A DNA stretch of 34,975 nt from Priapulus caudatus (taxonomy: Eukaryota; Priapulida; Priapulimorpha; Priapulimorphida; Priapulidae): positions 114,698 to 149,672 of the forward strand of contig NW_014577411.1 of the NCBI RefSeq assembly GCF_000485595.1. The letters run 5' to 3'. Below, in pieces: positions 1-12,803 of the stretch (position 1 is its first letter; each line of letters opens with the position of its first letter). The notes below the pieces were generated by a model. It was not told the origin of the DNA. It searched no databases and saw nothing but the letters and a program-made list of their open reading frames with translations. Position numbers and translations under genes: made by a program.

Positions 1-199
1 TGCATTACTCATTACAGGGATCAGTGATTCCGTCAGTAACGTTAACTAGGTCTGTGATAGGTGTCGTCGAAAGTAAGTGTGTAGTTACTTAGGTAAGGTT
101 GATTTGTGTTTTCATTTGCTTCAGCAGAGTCCCTCTAGTGGGAGATGTGGAAGTTGGAGCCAGAAGCTGAGATCTGTGATGGCAACTCCACTCTTCTCA

Positions 200-480
200 C
201 AACCGCTGTCTCACCTGCTACTCGACCTGATCGTGCAGCACACAGCTGACGTATCTCAATGTCTCACAACCACTGTCTCATCTGCTACTCGACCTGATTC
301 CGTGTGCAGCACACAGCTGACGTATCTCAATGTCTCACAACCACTGTCTCATCTGCTACTCGACCTGATCCGTGCAGAACACAGCTGACGTGTCTCAAAT
401 GTCTCACAACTAGCTGTCTCACCTGCTACTCGACCTGATCCGTGCAGCACACAGCTGACGTATCTCATGCTCACAACTAG
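200..480. repeat. About 70-bp minisatellite, four copies
   Basis: Units begin CTGTCTCAYCTGCTACTCG at about 206, 273, 344 and 414 (spacing 67-71). Each carries GCACACAGCTGACGTATCTC. The TCTCAATGTCTCACAAC part resembles the start of the dispersed repeat that follows at 481, so the array may have grown from its edge. Confidence 0.85.
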
Positions 481-1036
481 CTGAAATCCCAACGTCTCAC
501 AATTGACATATCTCAATGTCTTACAACTAGCTCAAGTCTCATACCTTCACAATATGACATGTCTCAGTGTCTGCATAGCTGGGCTGAAGTCGCCTTCTGA
601 CAGTCTGACATTTCGTCTAATGTCTCATCAGCTACCTGAATTCCTCAAGCGTCTCATGGTTGACATCTACAACGATTTAAATAAGCTTATTGATCTCCAT
701 GCGCGAGGCATGTCTTTATGGTAAAGTTGCGTGTTGCGATATCGATATCAGTTTTAATGATTAGTATTTGGAATCATACGGTGGTCTTTTTGATACCTGA
801 CGTGCGGGGTGCATATACTAGATAACGTGCATCTAGATACACAAACAGTTGTGCTGCCAATGTTAGTTAGCTTGTATTATTCATACCATAAATATATTTG
901 TACTCTGAACATGCAAGTGCTCTATAAGTAATTCAGTACGCTGTTCCTGCCAACAATGCTATTTCAGATTTTTTTGGCACTAGATGGCAGAAATAAACAG
1001 CGCAGAGTTAGAATGAGTGTGCACGTTATTAGGTGT
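481..1036. repeat. Dispersed repeat, copy A (5' part)
   Basis: Close copy of 11429-11965, starting CTGAAATCCCAACGTCTCAC. The two differ mainly by one-base insertions in this copy. The element's 3' part recurs at 2006-2165. The intervening 970 bp (1037-2005) is not shared with the other copy. No coding potential is seen. Confidence 0.85.
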
Positions 1037-1548
1037 TGGTCCATCATTCCGGCAGTGAGTATGCGCAGTTCGATTAATAGAATTATCCCGCTCGGCGATT
1101 AGCGAGATTATTCGCCTGTGTGAACAACGACACAATTATCTCGGTATTTCATCGCGATTAGCATCGCGGTTTTTCTTGTGTGTGAACGCGCCTATTATCT
1201 GTGACAAGTAGTTTTAGCATTTTAGAGTCATCATATATACATTAGATTCATATATAAAGTAAAAAATAGTTGTTATTACACCCTAATTTAATGAGAGCAA
1301 TCCTTTCTCTATAAATTTCTTGCTAATAGTACTTGCTGAGTTGGTCAAATTAAAGATCTTCTTCAGTTTCCAACCCATGAAAGATACCATATTCTCCTTG
1401 TCTCAAATCTTTACAAATAATAACAAATAATATTAAATTTAATCCAAAATTCACAGAACAGTATCTGCTAAAACTAGTTCGTTTCCCCTCTTTCTAGTCA
1501 TGGGTGGCAGGAGCAGGGATCGTGACTATGTAACTATTATAATGATTT

Positions 1549-1640
1549 TTATTTATTACTCAGTGTGTATTTTCCTACACACAATTTACACACAAATTAA
1601 CACAATTGTGTAGCAAAATATAAACAGTGAGTAATAAATA
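1549..1640. mobile_element. Short foldback element
   Basis: ATTTATTACTCAGTGTGTAT near 1550 is matched on the opposite strand by ATTTATTACTCACTGTTTAT ending near 1640. The arms of about 33 bp are imperfect. The surrounding 1200-2000 stretch is AT-rich and shows no gene. TSDs were not resolved. Confidence 0.5.
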
Positions 1641-2005
1641 ATATTAAAATGATGAACTTATCTTGACTGCTACACCACCTGCACGTAGAAATTAGGGACA
1701 AAACAAACTACTTTGGTATTTGTAGTACATTAGAAGTTGAGTACATTAGCAGACAATGACATGTGAATTTTGAATTAAATTTAACATTTTTATCGAAGAC
1801 TTGGAATAGGGTCAGTCAGATAACCAGCGATGAAGACTGGCTTTTTATTTTAGGTCAAAAATGTAAAATTCCAGGACATTAGACATAAAATAAGAACTTG
1901 GACATATTTCCAATGACTTTTAATGACAAAAGGAAAAATTAAGGACTTTCAAGGACAAAGGACAAAATTCAAGGACTTTCAAGGGGGTGTGGAAACCCTG
2001 TTTGT

Positions 2006-2165
2006 TAACAGTAAAAATTACAGCTGTTGATGTATTATAATGTAGAAAAGTTTTATTTTGCTAATAAAGAACAACTTTCTTTAAATTACTTAAGCATTAT
2101 TCTGAGTTGAAATGATAGCATTAGCATTATAAAAATGTTGATTATCTAGATCAGGAAATTTAATA
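2006..2165. repeat. Dispersed repeat, copy A (3' part)
   Basis: Matches 12423-12590, including AACAGTAAAAATTACAGCTG and TTATTTTGCTAATAAAGAA. The 2166-2598 stretch after it is AT-rich and shows no gene. Confidence 0.8.
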
Positions 2166-2598
2166 ACTTTCCAAACTACAGATTATATATTCAACACGTT
2201 TCATATTAAAAGCATAGGTTTGCTCTGTTTTCCAAATAATTTTAAAATGATAGCTACCAGTCAGTTAATCAATCTACCCTCTTCATTCTAGCTTTCTTCA
2301 TTCCTGTTGATTTGTGAGAATAAATAAACATGTCCACATGTTTCTTCATGTGCTCTCAGAATGCTGCAGTTCTTCAACATTAGCAACAGAAGCTTCATAA
2401 AGCTCACACAGTGCTCTCTAGCTGTTGCTGCTTGCTCTATAGTACACATTCAATTCTCACAACATACTGTTCTATAAGCATGATGACTAACGTCTTTGGA
2501 AAGTGCTTGTCGACGTATTTCGACATGATCACTTGCTTCTAGATCACATGGCTGCGAACGCTGGATGACTGGCCGGTCTGGCAAGCAACGTGTGATGA

Positions 2599-2815
2599 CG
2601 ACACGTTCACTTGTTCCTCCACAGAGTGCGCCGCTTCACGACAGACGACTAACCCAGTCTGATGAGTTTGCGTGTGACGTCAACACGTTCATTTGTTTTT
2701 ATTCCAAGAGTTAACCGCTTCCCAACACGACGGACGATTCCCCCTCTGACGAGTGGCACGTGACCGTGACACGTTCACTTGTTCCTCCCCAGAGTGCGCT
2801 GCTTCTCAGCATGCT
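2599..2815. repeat. Three tandem copies of the EFL1 stop region
   Basis: ACACGTTCACTTG and the following CAGAGTGCGCYGCTTC recur at 2601, 2683 (diverged) and 2769, spacing 82 and 86 bp. The 2769 copy covers the authentic EFL1 C-terminal codons and stop on the minus strand. The other two lie beyond the stop and would be 3' UTR or flank. Confidence 0.8.
2698..2703 (-). terminator. Candidate EFL1 poly(A) signal AATAAA
   Basis: AATAAA on the minus strand, about 75 nt past the stop codon. It is the nearest such hexamer, but AT-rich DNA further on holds others. It lies inside the middle copy of the stop-region repeat and exists because that copy differs from the other two. Confidence 0.35.
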
Positions 2816-2963
2816 GGATGATCTTCTCTTGCACCGACAGTCCCTTGCGCCGCCGCACGCCATTCATAAACTTGCGCGCAAGGTTCTCCGAGTCGGCTTT
2901 CTCTCCGTATAGCAGATACTCCTCCTCCGTCGTGGGAACCCAGAACGGGTCTGTGTCCATCAC
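2775..2963 (-). CDS. EFL1: EFL1 last exon and stop
   Basis: Acceptor GACAG, then [47 protein letters not shown] and [11 protein letters not shown], then TGA at 2777-2775. The length and ending match the family C-terminus. The sequence over the stop codon is repeated twice more downstream (see the repeat at 2599-2815). Confidence 0.97.
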   Translation of the reverse strand: MMDTDPFWVPTTEEEYLLYGEKADSENLARKFMNGVRRRKGLSVQEKIIQHAEKQRTLGRNK

Positions 2964-5900
2964 CTGTCAAAGGCAGTCGCAGAAGACACCACATGTTAGC
3001 AAATTAACTCTAATTATCATCATGTTGTTATTATAGTAGATGGTAAACAATAGTACATCATAGCAATGATAATAATAGTGATTAGCATAACAACAGTATG
3101 TCATGATAGTAATCATTATTCGTATTATAATCAGATGATCTATATTATGTCACTTCTGTTCTAATGATCGGTATTTTAATCGATTATTGCAATAATAAGC
3201 ACCCACTTGGCTTTTACTTATGATGCAGTTTTTTTTTTACATATTTTTTGGTCTTCATTTGAAAAACTCATTTTATGCGTCATTTTAATTGGCCCTGTTA
3301 TTGTCACACCCACTATATGTTCACACAATATGTTCACGAACACTGTGTGAACACACACTGTGTGAACACACACTGTGTTCACACACACTGTGTTCACACA
3401 CAATGTTCACACATGATGTTCACACACAATGTTCACACATGATGTTCACAAACAATGTTCGTCACACACAATGTTCACACACACACTGTTCAAACACAAT
3501 GTTCACACATGATGTTCACACACGATGTTCGCACACAATGTTCACGCACGATGTTCGCACACAATGTTCGCAAACAATGTTCGCACACAATGTCCGCACA
3601 TGACGTTCACACACAATGTTCGCACATGATGTTCACACAATGTTCTTCACACACAATGTTCACACACACTGTTCGCACACAATGTTCTTCACACACAATG
3701 TTCACACATGATGTTCACACACGATGTTCGCACACAATGTTTGCACACAATGTTTGCACACAATGTTTGCACATGATGTTCACACACAATGTTCACACAT
3801 GATGTTCACACACAATGTTCACACACAATGTTCACACATGATGTTCGCACACACTGTTCACACACACTGTTCACACACACTGTTCACACGCACACGTGCA
3901 CGCGCGCGTGAACAAGCTCACCTCCCAGTGGCTGAACATGAGCTGCGGCATGGCGAGGCCGCTCGTTCGCTTCCTCATCTCCTCCGTGAAGCCAAAGCTC
4001 TCGGCGACGGGCAGCACTGCGTGGATGCTGAACACCTGCGAGCCTTCCCTCATGTCCTCACTGAGCACGCGGCCGTGACGCCGCGACAGCACCGCGTACA
4101 CGCGCCCTGCAAGCACGCACGACACATACGTTACAGCACCGCGTACACGCGCCCTGCAAGCACGCACGACACATACGTTACAGCACCGCGTACACGCACC
4201 CTGCAAGCACGCACACGACACATACGTTACAGCACCGCGTACACGCGCCCTGCAAGCACGCACACGACACATACGTTACAGTACCGCGTACACGCGCCCT
4301 GCAAGCACGCACACGACACATACGTTACAGCACCGCGTACACGGCCCCTGCAACAGCACAGACACACAAGTACGTAGGCAGCCGCTACGACGCGCCCGCT
4401 GCAGAGCACGGGATGTGGATCGGAGATGAGATGAAGGTCGCAGGTGCCACGACACATTACGTTTTTAACATGCACGTGGGGTTACGACGCGCCCGTGGCA
4501 AGCACGGGTGTCACACGGGAGAACACATACGCGTTACGAAGGGGGCACCGGCGCGACGCGCTCAACACACGACACATGACGTACAGGCACGCGTAACACG
4601 GGCAGCGCCTGGCAAGCGGATACGCACGGAACGCGTTATCACACAGGCGACCGCCCTGCAAGCCACGCACACAAGGAGCTGATCAGCCTAGGTTCCAGCA
4701 CCTCGGTAACCGAGCGCCCTGCAGAGCGCTGCACGGACGACACTAGCGTTACAGCACCGGCGTACGCGCGCGGCTGCAGCACGAGAGCACAGGAGGGAAC
4801 CTGTAAGGTAGCAGCACCGGCGGGACATCGCGCCCCTGCAAGCCATCGCATTAGGGCGGAACATACGTTTACAGCATCCGGAGCGGTGAACGAGCCAGGC
4901 CACCCGTGTGCAGAGCACGGCACCGGCGACGCACATCGGATTAACTGGGGCACCGGGCCCGTACGACCGCCCTGGCAAGCACGCACACGATCGACCATAC
5001 GTTACAGGGCAGCCGCGTACACGGCGCCCTGCAAGCCACTGCCACACATACGTTACAGCACCGGCGTACACGCGCCTTGCACACGGCCAACGACACCAGT
5101 TATCGTTACAGCCGCGCGTACACGCGCCCTGCAAGCAGGAGGGCGGGGGCCGGGCCGGGTGGCACAACTGACACTGACACAGACGATCGCGGTGTGGCGG
5201 ACACGTCGCGCCCTTCAAGCAGCGTGGCACGGACATCGAACTTAGGCAGAGGCGGGGCCGCCTGTACACGCCCCCTGGGCAAGGGGCACTCACACTGGAC
5301 ACATAACGCTTACAGCCCCGGGTGGGTACACCGCGGCCCTGCGGCGGGGCTCGGTACGCAGTACTTACAGGTCACCGCCTGGTTCGGACATCGTGCAGGC
5401 CCTGCAACACGGCAGTGCGACACGTCACTACAGTGACGGGTGACGGTACACTCGCCCGCCCTGGTCAATGTCACTGCACGGAAACAGCAGACGGACCAGA
5501 GTGGCACGGTCTTACCAACGCGCACCTGGCAAGCAGACGGACCCTAGTACAGCACGTGGTCGTACCCCGGACGCTGGGCCGCACGGCACCAACACGCACC
5601 AAGAGTGTGCGGTAAGCATCACCGGCGTATGGAGCCCCCTACTAATGGCATCGCGACGAACGTACCACAATAGCGTATGCGCACAGCCCCGGGCTGGTAA
5701 CCGCCCTGGGCATGTCGCTGAGGTGCACATACATGACATACGGTAAAGTTAAAGCAACGGTCGGTAGCGACACGAACCTGCAAGCACGGGGGCAGCGGCG
5801 ACAGTAACGTTTACAGGCGGTGGCAGCGCGGTACACGCGGACCTGCGCAACATTACGGGGTCGCGGACACATAAGTTGCACTAGGAGGGCTCCGTGCGTA

Positions 5901-8900
5901 CACCGACCGTTCAATCAGGGTCACGGACAACATACGGTACCACCAGTTGTCGTAAGCACTTCCGGCAAGCACGCACGATTGAGCACATACGTTGACTGCA
6001 GACTCCATTACGCTGGTTCGTGGCAGCCTGGTGTTTCACAGCTCGCCGTAAGCTACCCCCATAGGTTCTGCGGCAGCCCGTGGTGCGGGACATGGGCGAG
6101 GGCGTGCTCCCCGCGCGTGCCGGCCGCCGACGGGCTGGGCGGTTCGTTCTCAACCTGCCGAGTCTCAGCGCGAGCTGTGGCGGTAACATTTACGGTTAAC
6201 CAGGCACCCGTACACCACCCTGGCAAGGCACGCAACCACGAACACATTACGTTAGCAGGGCACCTGGGTCGTACACGGCGCGCCCTGGCAAGGTTACGCA
6301 CGACACATACGTTACAGGGCACCGTACAGAGCCCCTGGCACACACGCACCGAGGGACACATTACCGTTACAGCACCGGCGTAACGACGCGGGCCCATGGG
6401 GCAACACGCACACACACACACTGCGTCTATATAGCAAAGAGCATTCAGTCCTGTGTGTTAACAGTCAACAAATCATGTTTAACGCCTCTCTTGGAGAAGT
6501 CAAAGAGGTTATCAGACACACTACTCTTCGGCAGTCATTGGGAAGACAGTTATGTACCTTTTCACAAGCCATAATGTAGGTCACCGCGAAACAAAAAGTT
6601 TCAATTGGCTCCGTCAGACCATGCCTCAAGAAAATGTTCTACATCTGCCATTGAGTAAGCCTGTTGACCTGTGCCCTCCAATTTCGGCACAGTAATGCTT
6701 GTCCTACCCATGATGCTATGGCACGGCCGACACACGACCTAGTCGACCGGTTAGATTTGGCCAATTCCTCCCATTCGTAGTGAAAAAAATACATCGGGGG
6801 CTCGCGGCGTTTAGCCCCCGAAACTGCCTAAAAGAGCCGCCGAATTGGGCAAAAGAACCCCTGTAAATTTGCCATAGAGTTCAATGCAAACCGAAATTTT
6901 AGAAGTGTAGTATCTTCATGCACGCGAGCTTGAAAAGGTACCAGGTCCGAAAATCTTTCCGCCAATTGTTTCCCTCGACTGCAGTTTCCCGTCCCTATAC
7001 CTTAAAGTACGAGAGAAATTCCTCTTCTCTTTTAGCACCTCCTTGACCTTTGACCTTTGAGCCCCCAGCTTCAATCCTAGAACTCGTTTTATCGATTATC
7101 CTCGACGTTCCCGACTCCGAATATCGTGACCGTACGTCAAGCGGTTGAAGTATTTCTGCCCAACTGTTGACCACGGACGCACAGCCGGACGGACGAGACG
7201 TCACGCTATGGCGATTCTACCAAGCTGCATCTGCGATCTAGTCAAATGACTAAAAAATACAAAGATCACCACGTGTTTCTGGCATATTCTCAGATGTGCT
7301 ATGGCGTATATTGAGATATGTCATGCGGGGCAGAGACTTTTTCATTGTTATTTCCCCTGAATCCATCATGCGCCATTTTTGCCAGAACTGCCATTACACT
7401 CCTTTGTCCAATTTTCCGTCAGAAAAAGCCGCTGCCATTAATGCTGATGAGCCTTACTAGCTGCACCCTGCAATCATGCACAACATCAGGCTTCGTGAGA
7501 CCAACCTAATACCAAACCGTAGCCCGATCAGAACCCCAACCCTAGACCTAACCCAACCCACTTAGTTAACCACGCCGCACTGCCACTTATCCACCAAGCC
7601 GCCACGCTCAGTCACCGGAGCACCTCTGCCGGGTTGCCGTGGATAGGACGAGTACATGGCATATCAGCCTCTGGCGGCCGCCATCTGGAAGGCCGTGGCG
7701 GGCATCCCTCCTTCACCCTGACATCCTGGCCGCGAGATGGGGCGCGTACTGCCGGCCTCGCACGCAGCCAGCGTCAGATCGGACACGCCGCTGACCGCCG
7801 CCCGGCCCGACTGTCGCCCGATGACCCGCCGGCCCCGCGTTTCTCGCACGCCTTCATCGCGCCACCTGCGGGGCGCACCACCTGCGCCGTGTGCGTCTCT
7901 CTCCTCATCGCTGCTCATGCGCACCCACCACACTACTACGCCCGGCACCGGTGGCGCCCTCTGTGTCCCCGATCCCCATCTTACAACATGAACCGGCACG
8001 GTGCGGCCCTCCTGTGTCTCCCCCATCTACACCATCGACCGGCCCACGCTGGCGCCCTCGGGCTGTGTCTCCCCATCTACCCAATCAAACCGAGCATTGT
8101 GGCGCCCTCTGTGCCCCCATCTACACACGCCGGCGCACGGTGGCGCCCTCCTGTGTCTCTCCATCTACACATCGTCCGGCACGGTGGCGCCTCCTGTTCT
8201 TCCCCATCCTACTGCACGCGTGGCTCCCGCTATGCTATCTCCCCCGGTCTGTACCACATCGACCAGCACGGTGGAGCGCCTCACGCTTTCGTCCCAAGTC
8301 GGCTTCGCGGCGTCGCACGTTCCCCCGTCTCCGGCGTCGGCTCGCCGCGGCAACCTGCGGGCCGGCGGCGGCGAACTCGCAGCGTCCAGTCTCTGCCACG
8401 AAGCACACGTCCTGTGATCGGCTCCTCACACATCGGCCCGCGAGCGTTGCCAGCTGGAAGCCGCTCACCAACGCTGCTGTCGCACGCCGCCAGCGACGCC
8501 CAGCGCCCCCTGCTGGAAGCCGCTCACAACGCTGCTGTCGCACGCCGCCAGCACGCCCAGCGCCCCTGTTGGAAGCCGCTAACCACGCTGCTGCGCCCCG
8601 CGCGCAGACCCCACGCCCCCTGCTGGCTGCTGTCGCACGTCGCCAGCACGCCCAGCGCCGCCCTGCTGGCTGCTGTCGCACGTCGCCAGCATGGCCCAGC
8701 GCCCCCTGCTGGCTGCTGTCGCACGCCGCCAGCACCCCCTCCGGCGGCGCCGCCTGCTGGTCGTCGTCGAGCCCGCGCCACACGCTCGGCTGCCGGTAGC
8801 CTGGGATCGCGTTCAGCAACACGTTGGTGCCGGTGCGGCGCGGACCGAACGCCCACAGCTTGTCGTTGGCGCCCTCCCAGAGTGATGCGTCGTCGTCGGC

Positions 8901-9033
8901 AGCGGCGGAGGTGAAGGCTTGGCGTAACTTGTCGCGTAGTTCCCGCAGCGTGTGTAGTCGCTCGCTGCTCAGCGTCTCCAGCCCGCCCGCCGCCTCTCCC
9001 TTCACCGCCGTGCAGTCAACTGTTCGATACGAA

Positions 9034-9076
<43 letters not shown>

Positions 9077-10081
9077 CGTTTGGTTAGCATTTATCGACAT
9101 ATTCGATCAAACTGCTCGATACGGAAGAGAGAAGTATTCGGTTAGCATTTATCGACATATTCGATCAAACTGGTCGATACAGAAGAGAGAAGGATTCGGT
9201 TAACATTCATCAACATATTCGATAAAATTAATACACTGGTCTATGACAGAGCAAAGGATTCAGTTACCATTCATCTGTGCATTAGACCAAATTAGTTGAT
9301 AGCACCGGATTAATTTATAGTTCATTGACGTATTCGATCAAATAATTCACTGATCTATAGGATAGCAAAGGATTCAGTTAATGTTCATCGACTAACTAGT
9401 TAATTAAAATTTGGAAACAAGTTACTAATGCCATGCAAGAACCGAGCATCCAAGTACAACATGACTTTAATACAATGCCAAGTGAAGTGATCCTTACCAA
9501 CAGACACTGCCAAATAGAAGGCAGTGAGCACAACTACACATCTACATTCACGTGTTAATTGAACCACTAGACTAGTTCTACGCTACAGCTGGCACCACAG
9601 TCACTCTATCTCACCGAGCGTTTTCAGGTTTTCGGCATTCCGCTCCAGTATCTTCGTCACCTGCTCGGGTAGAGGCACGGCTTGTATCTTCATCGTGATC
9701 AGCCCGTTACGTGTTTTCACCTCGACCCAGGGTTCGCGCGCCTCCTCCGCAGTCGCAGCCTCTTCATCCCCATCATAGTTCACCCTGACAACGTTCCACA
9801 GCACGTCAACACGAGTCAAGATGTGCAAACCATTTCTGCTGTTTAATCTGCAGTAGCAATCGCACATTCTGGGCGGTAAACATTATAATATTATGTTAAA
9901 CGTGAATAGTATAACATTATGTTAAATGTGAATAGTATAATATTAGATAGAATAAAAGAATATCATTAGATTGATTAGATAGACTATGACCGATAAAGAA
10001 TTTTTGCAATCAGAGACGCATGTAACAATAACAACAACAACAACAACAACAGCAACAACAACAACAACAACAACCACTACC

Positions 10082-10127
<46 letters not shown>

Positions 10128-12742
10128 TCAACGACATCAACAAAAACAACAATAGCAATAAATTCGCTGCCAACAAGGTCCTATTGCCATTTCTATCTTC
10201 CCAAGCTCTTTGAATCAGGCTAGTGTTGAGATGTTTTTGGAGGAAATATTTCAATTTTTGAATTTTGGAAGGGCAGATAGGCCATTTTCAAGCATTCTGG
10301 GGAAAATTGTAAGTCCATTCCGTTCTTAGTAAAAGACCAATATCGTTACTAACAATTCAAAGTTTTATGTGGCGGTTAACTTAAAGCATGCCTTAATTTA
10401 CATTACATAGATACATCGCAATATTTATCTGGAGTTCTGTTACTTCTGTGTGAAATTTGACGTATTTTTCCTGACTTTTTATAAAGTTTAAATTAAAAAT
10501 GGCATCAATTTTGACAAAAAAGTACATATTACACCCCTAAGCTTTTTATTAGTTTTTTGCATCAATCTCAAGAATGACTAAAATGAAAACCAAAACCCTG
10601 AAATCCGCGAATCCACAGAAAATTCTCATGCCTGAAGCCAGGCACCCTACCAACCTAGCTGACAGCTTCCTCATACAAGCACTCACCTTCTCGCAGGTTT
10701 CTTTGTCACGTCATCGATGACTTCGTTGACCATGTCGACCTTCGGCTCGGCAACGATCGTTTCTCTGAACGGCACGATCGGCGGCGACACATCCAGCTCG
10801 ATCTTCGAAAACCTAAAATTCGCAAAAAACAAACGAACGTTAACCGCAGCGACGACCGACCGCAGCCTTCCGACTCGCATATACAGCATTGATCAAACAG
10901 AGGGCGCCACCTACCTCTCGCGTAGGTCGTCAAGGCAACGCTGCAGATGCATCTCTCCAGCGGTGACGAGAATGTTCTCTCCGGTCTCCTGGGCGACGAC
11001 CTGCACACAAGGGTCGGCCTGATTGAGCAGGCGCATGCCGCGCACGAGCTGCGGCATCTCGCCTGCAACACGACAATTGTCGCTTCAGTTACCACGACAA
11101 CGCACGGCGTTACCGCGGCGACCGCTGTTATTAACCACGACAATGCACGGCGTTACCGCGGCGACCGCTGTTATTAACCACGACTACCGCCCGTCGTTAC
11201 CGCGGCAACCGCCTTCCGTTACAACGATAAGCATCTGCTGTCATTACGAGATTGTCGAAAGTAAACTCCGCTGGAAATTAAGACGTTACAATGAGGGAAT
11301 AGAACGATAATAATCGATAATAACGATAATAATCGATAATAATCGATAATAACGATAATAATCGATAATAACGATAATAATCGATAATAATCGATAATAA
11401 CGATAATAAGCTATAATAACAATAATTACTGAAATCCCAACGTCTCACAATTGACATATCTCAATGTCTTACAACTAGCTCAAGTCTCAATACCTCACAA
11501 TTGACATGTCTCAGTGTCTCATAGCTGGCTGAAGTCGACTGTCTGACAGTTGACATTTCTCAATGTCTCATAGCTACCTGAATTATCAAGGTCTCATGGT
11601 TGACATCTAAAGTTTAAATAGCTTAATTGTCTCCATGGCGAGGCATGTCTTTATGTAAAGGTTGCGTTTCGATATCCGATATCAGTTATAATGATTAGTT
11701 TTGGAATCATACGTCGTTCTTTTTTATACCTGACGTGCGGTGTGGCATATCTAGATACGTGCATCTAGATACAAACAGTGTGTGCCAATGTTAGTTAGTT
11801 GTATTATTCATACCATAAATATATTTGTACTCTGAACACGCAAGTGCTCTAATTAAGTAATTCAGTACAGTGTTCCAGCAACAATGCTATTTCAGATTTT
11901 TTGGCACTAGATGGCAGAAATAAACAGCGCAGGTTAGAATGAGTGGTGCAGTTATTAGTGTCTACTGTCTAGGTACCAAAGGTTGTTTAGATTAGTTAAA
12001 TCTACATTTCTACATTGTTGAATAATTATATGCATTTAGAATATACAATGCTACAGTTTAAGAAAAATTGTATCATTTAACTTCCAAACATAAAAGAATA
12101 GGGTCAAATCACAGTTGTGTGTATTACTATGATGGGCTGTAAAACGGTGCAAAAAGGGTCAATAGTGTTATGTTTGTCATTTGTCCTATTTTAGCACTTA
12201 GTGGCCGTTTTGGAAAATTCTGATATGGCATCGTTGCAGGAATCCAACTGAAAGGGCTCTCTGCATATTCAGTGTGAATATGTTGTTTGTATCTGCATGC
12301 ATGATTACATTTACAATAGTTTGTTTTACAATTTATGCATTTATATAGACATTTTTAATGTTGTTATTGAAATTTGTAAATATTTTGCAGAAATTTTATG
12401 AAGTCTGCTTATTGTTTTGTTAAACAGTAAAAATTACAGCTGTTGATGTATCATAATGTAAAAAAAAGGTTTATTTTGCTAATAAAGAAACACTTTCTTT
12501 AAATTATTCTGAGTTGAAATGATAGCATTCGTATTATTAAAATATTGATTATCTAGATCTGGAATTTTAATGACTTTTCCAAACTAAAGAAACGGAAGAA
12601 GGGAAGGGAAGGGAAGGGAGGGACAGTACACACGCGCAGACAAACGCACGTACGGCACAAACGGAACACACAGGCACTGATGCACATATACCTTCTAATA
12701 TAGTTACTTCTCTCGCCTTCTTGTTCACCCTCTCCCTATCCG

Positions 12743-12803
<61 letters not shown>

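Noticed and set aside
3289-4377. Long plus-strand frames rich in CSHTMF repeats
   Set aside because: Translations of the ACACAATGTTCAC minisatellite and the following 47-49 bp array.
4087-6420. CRISPR-like regular spacing
   Set aside because: There are no unique spacers of constant length. The whole unit repeats, it sits in a eukaryotic intron, and no cas genes are present.
7634-8914. 426-codon plus-strand open frame, the second longest in the window
   Set aside because: It is a GC-rich shadow opposite EFL1 coding sequence and two tandem arrays. The product is Pro/Arg/Ala repeats with no family motif.
9943-10254. Poly-Leu/Val minus-strand frame resembling a membrane segment
   Set aside because: Translation of the (AAC)n microsatellite.
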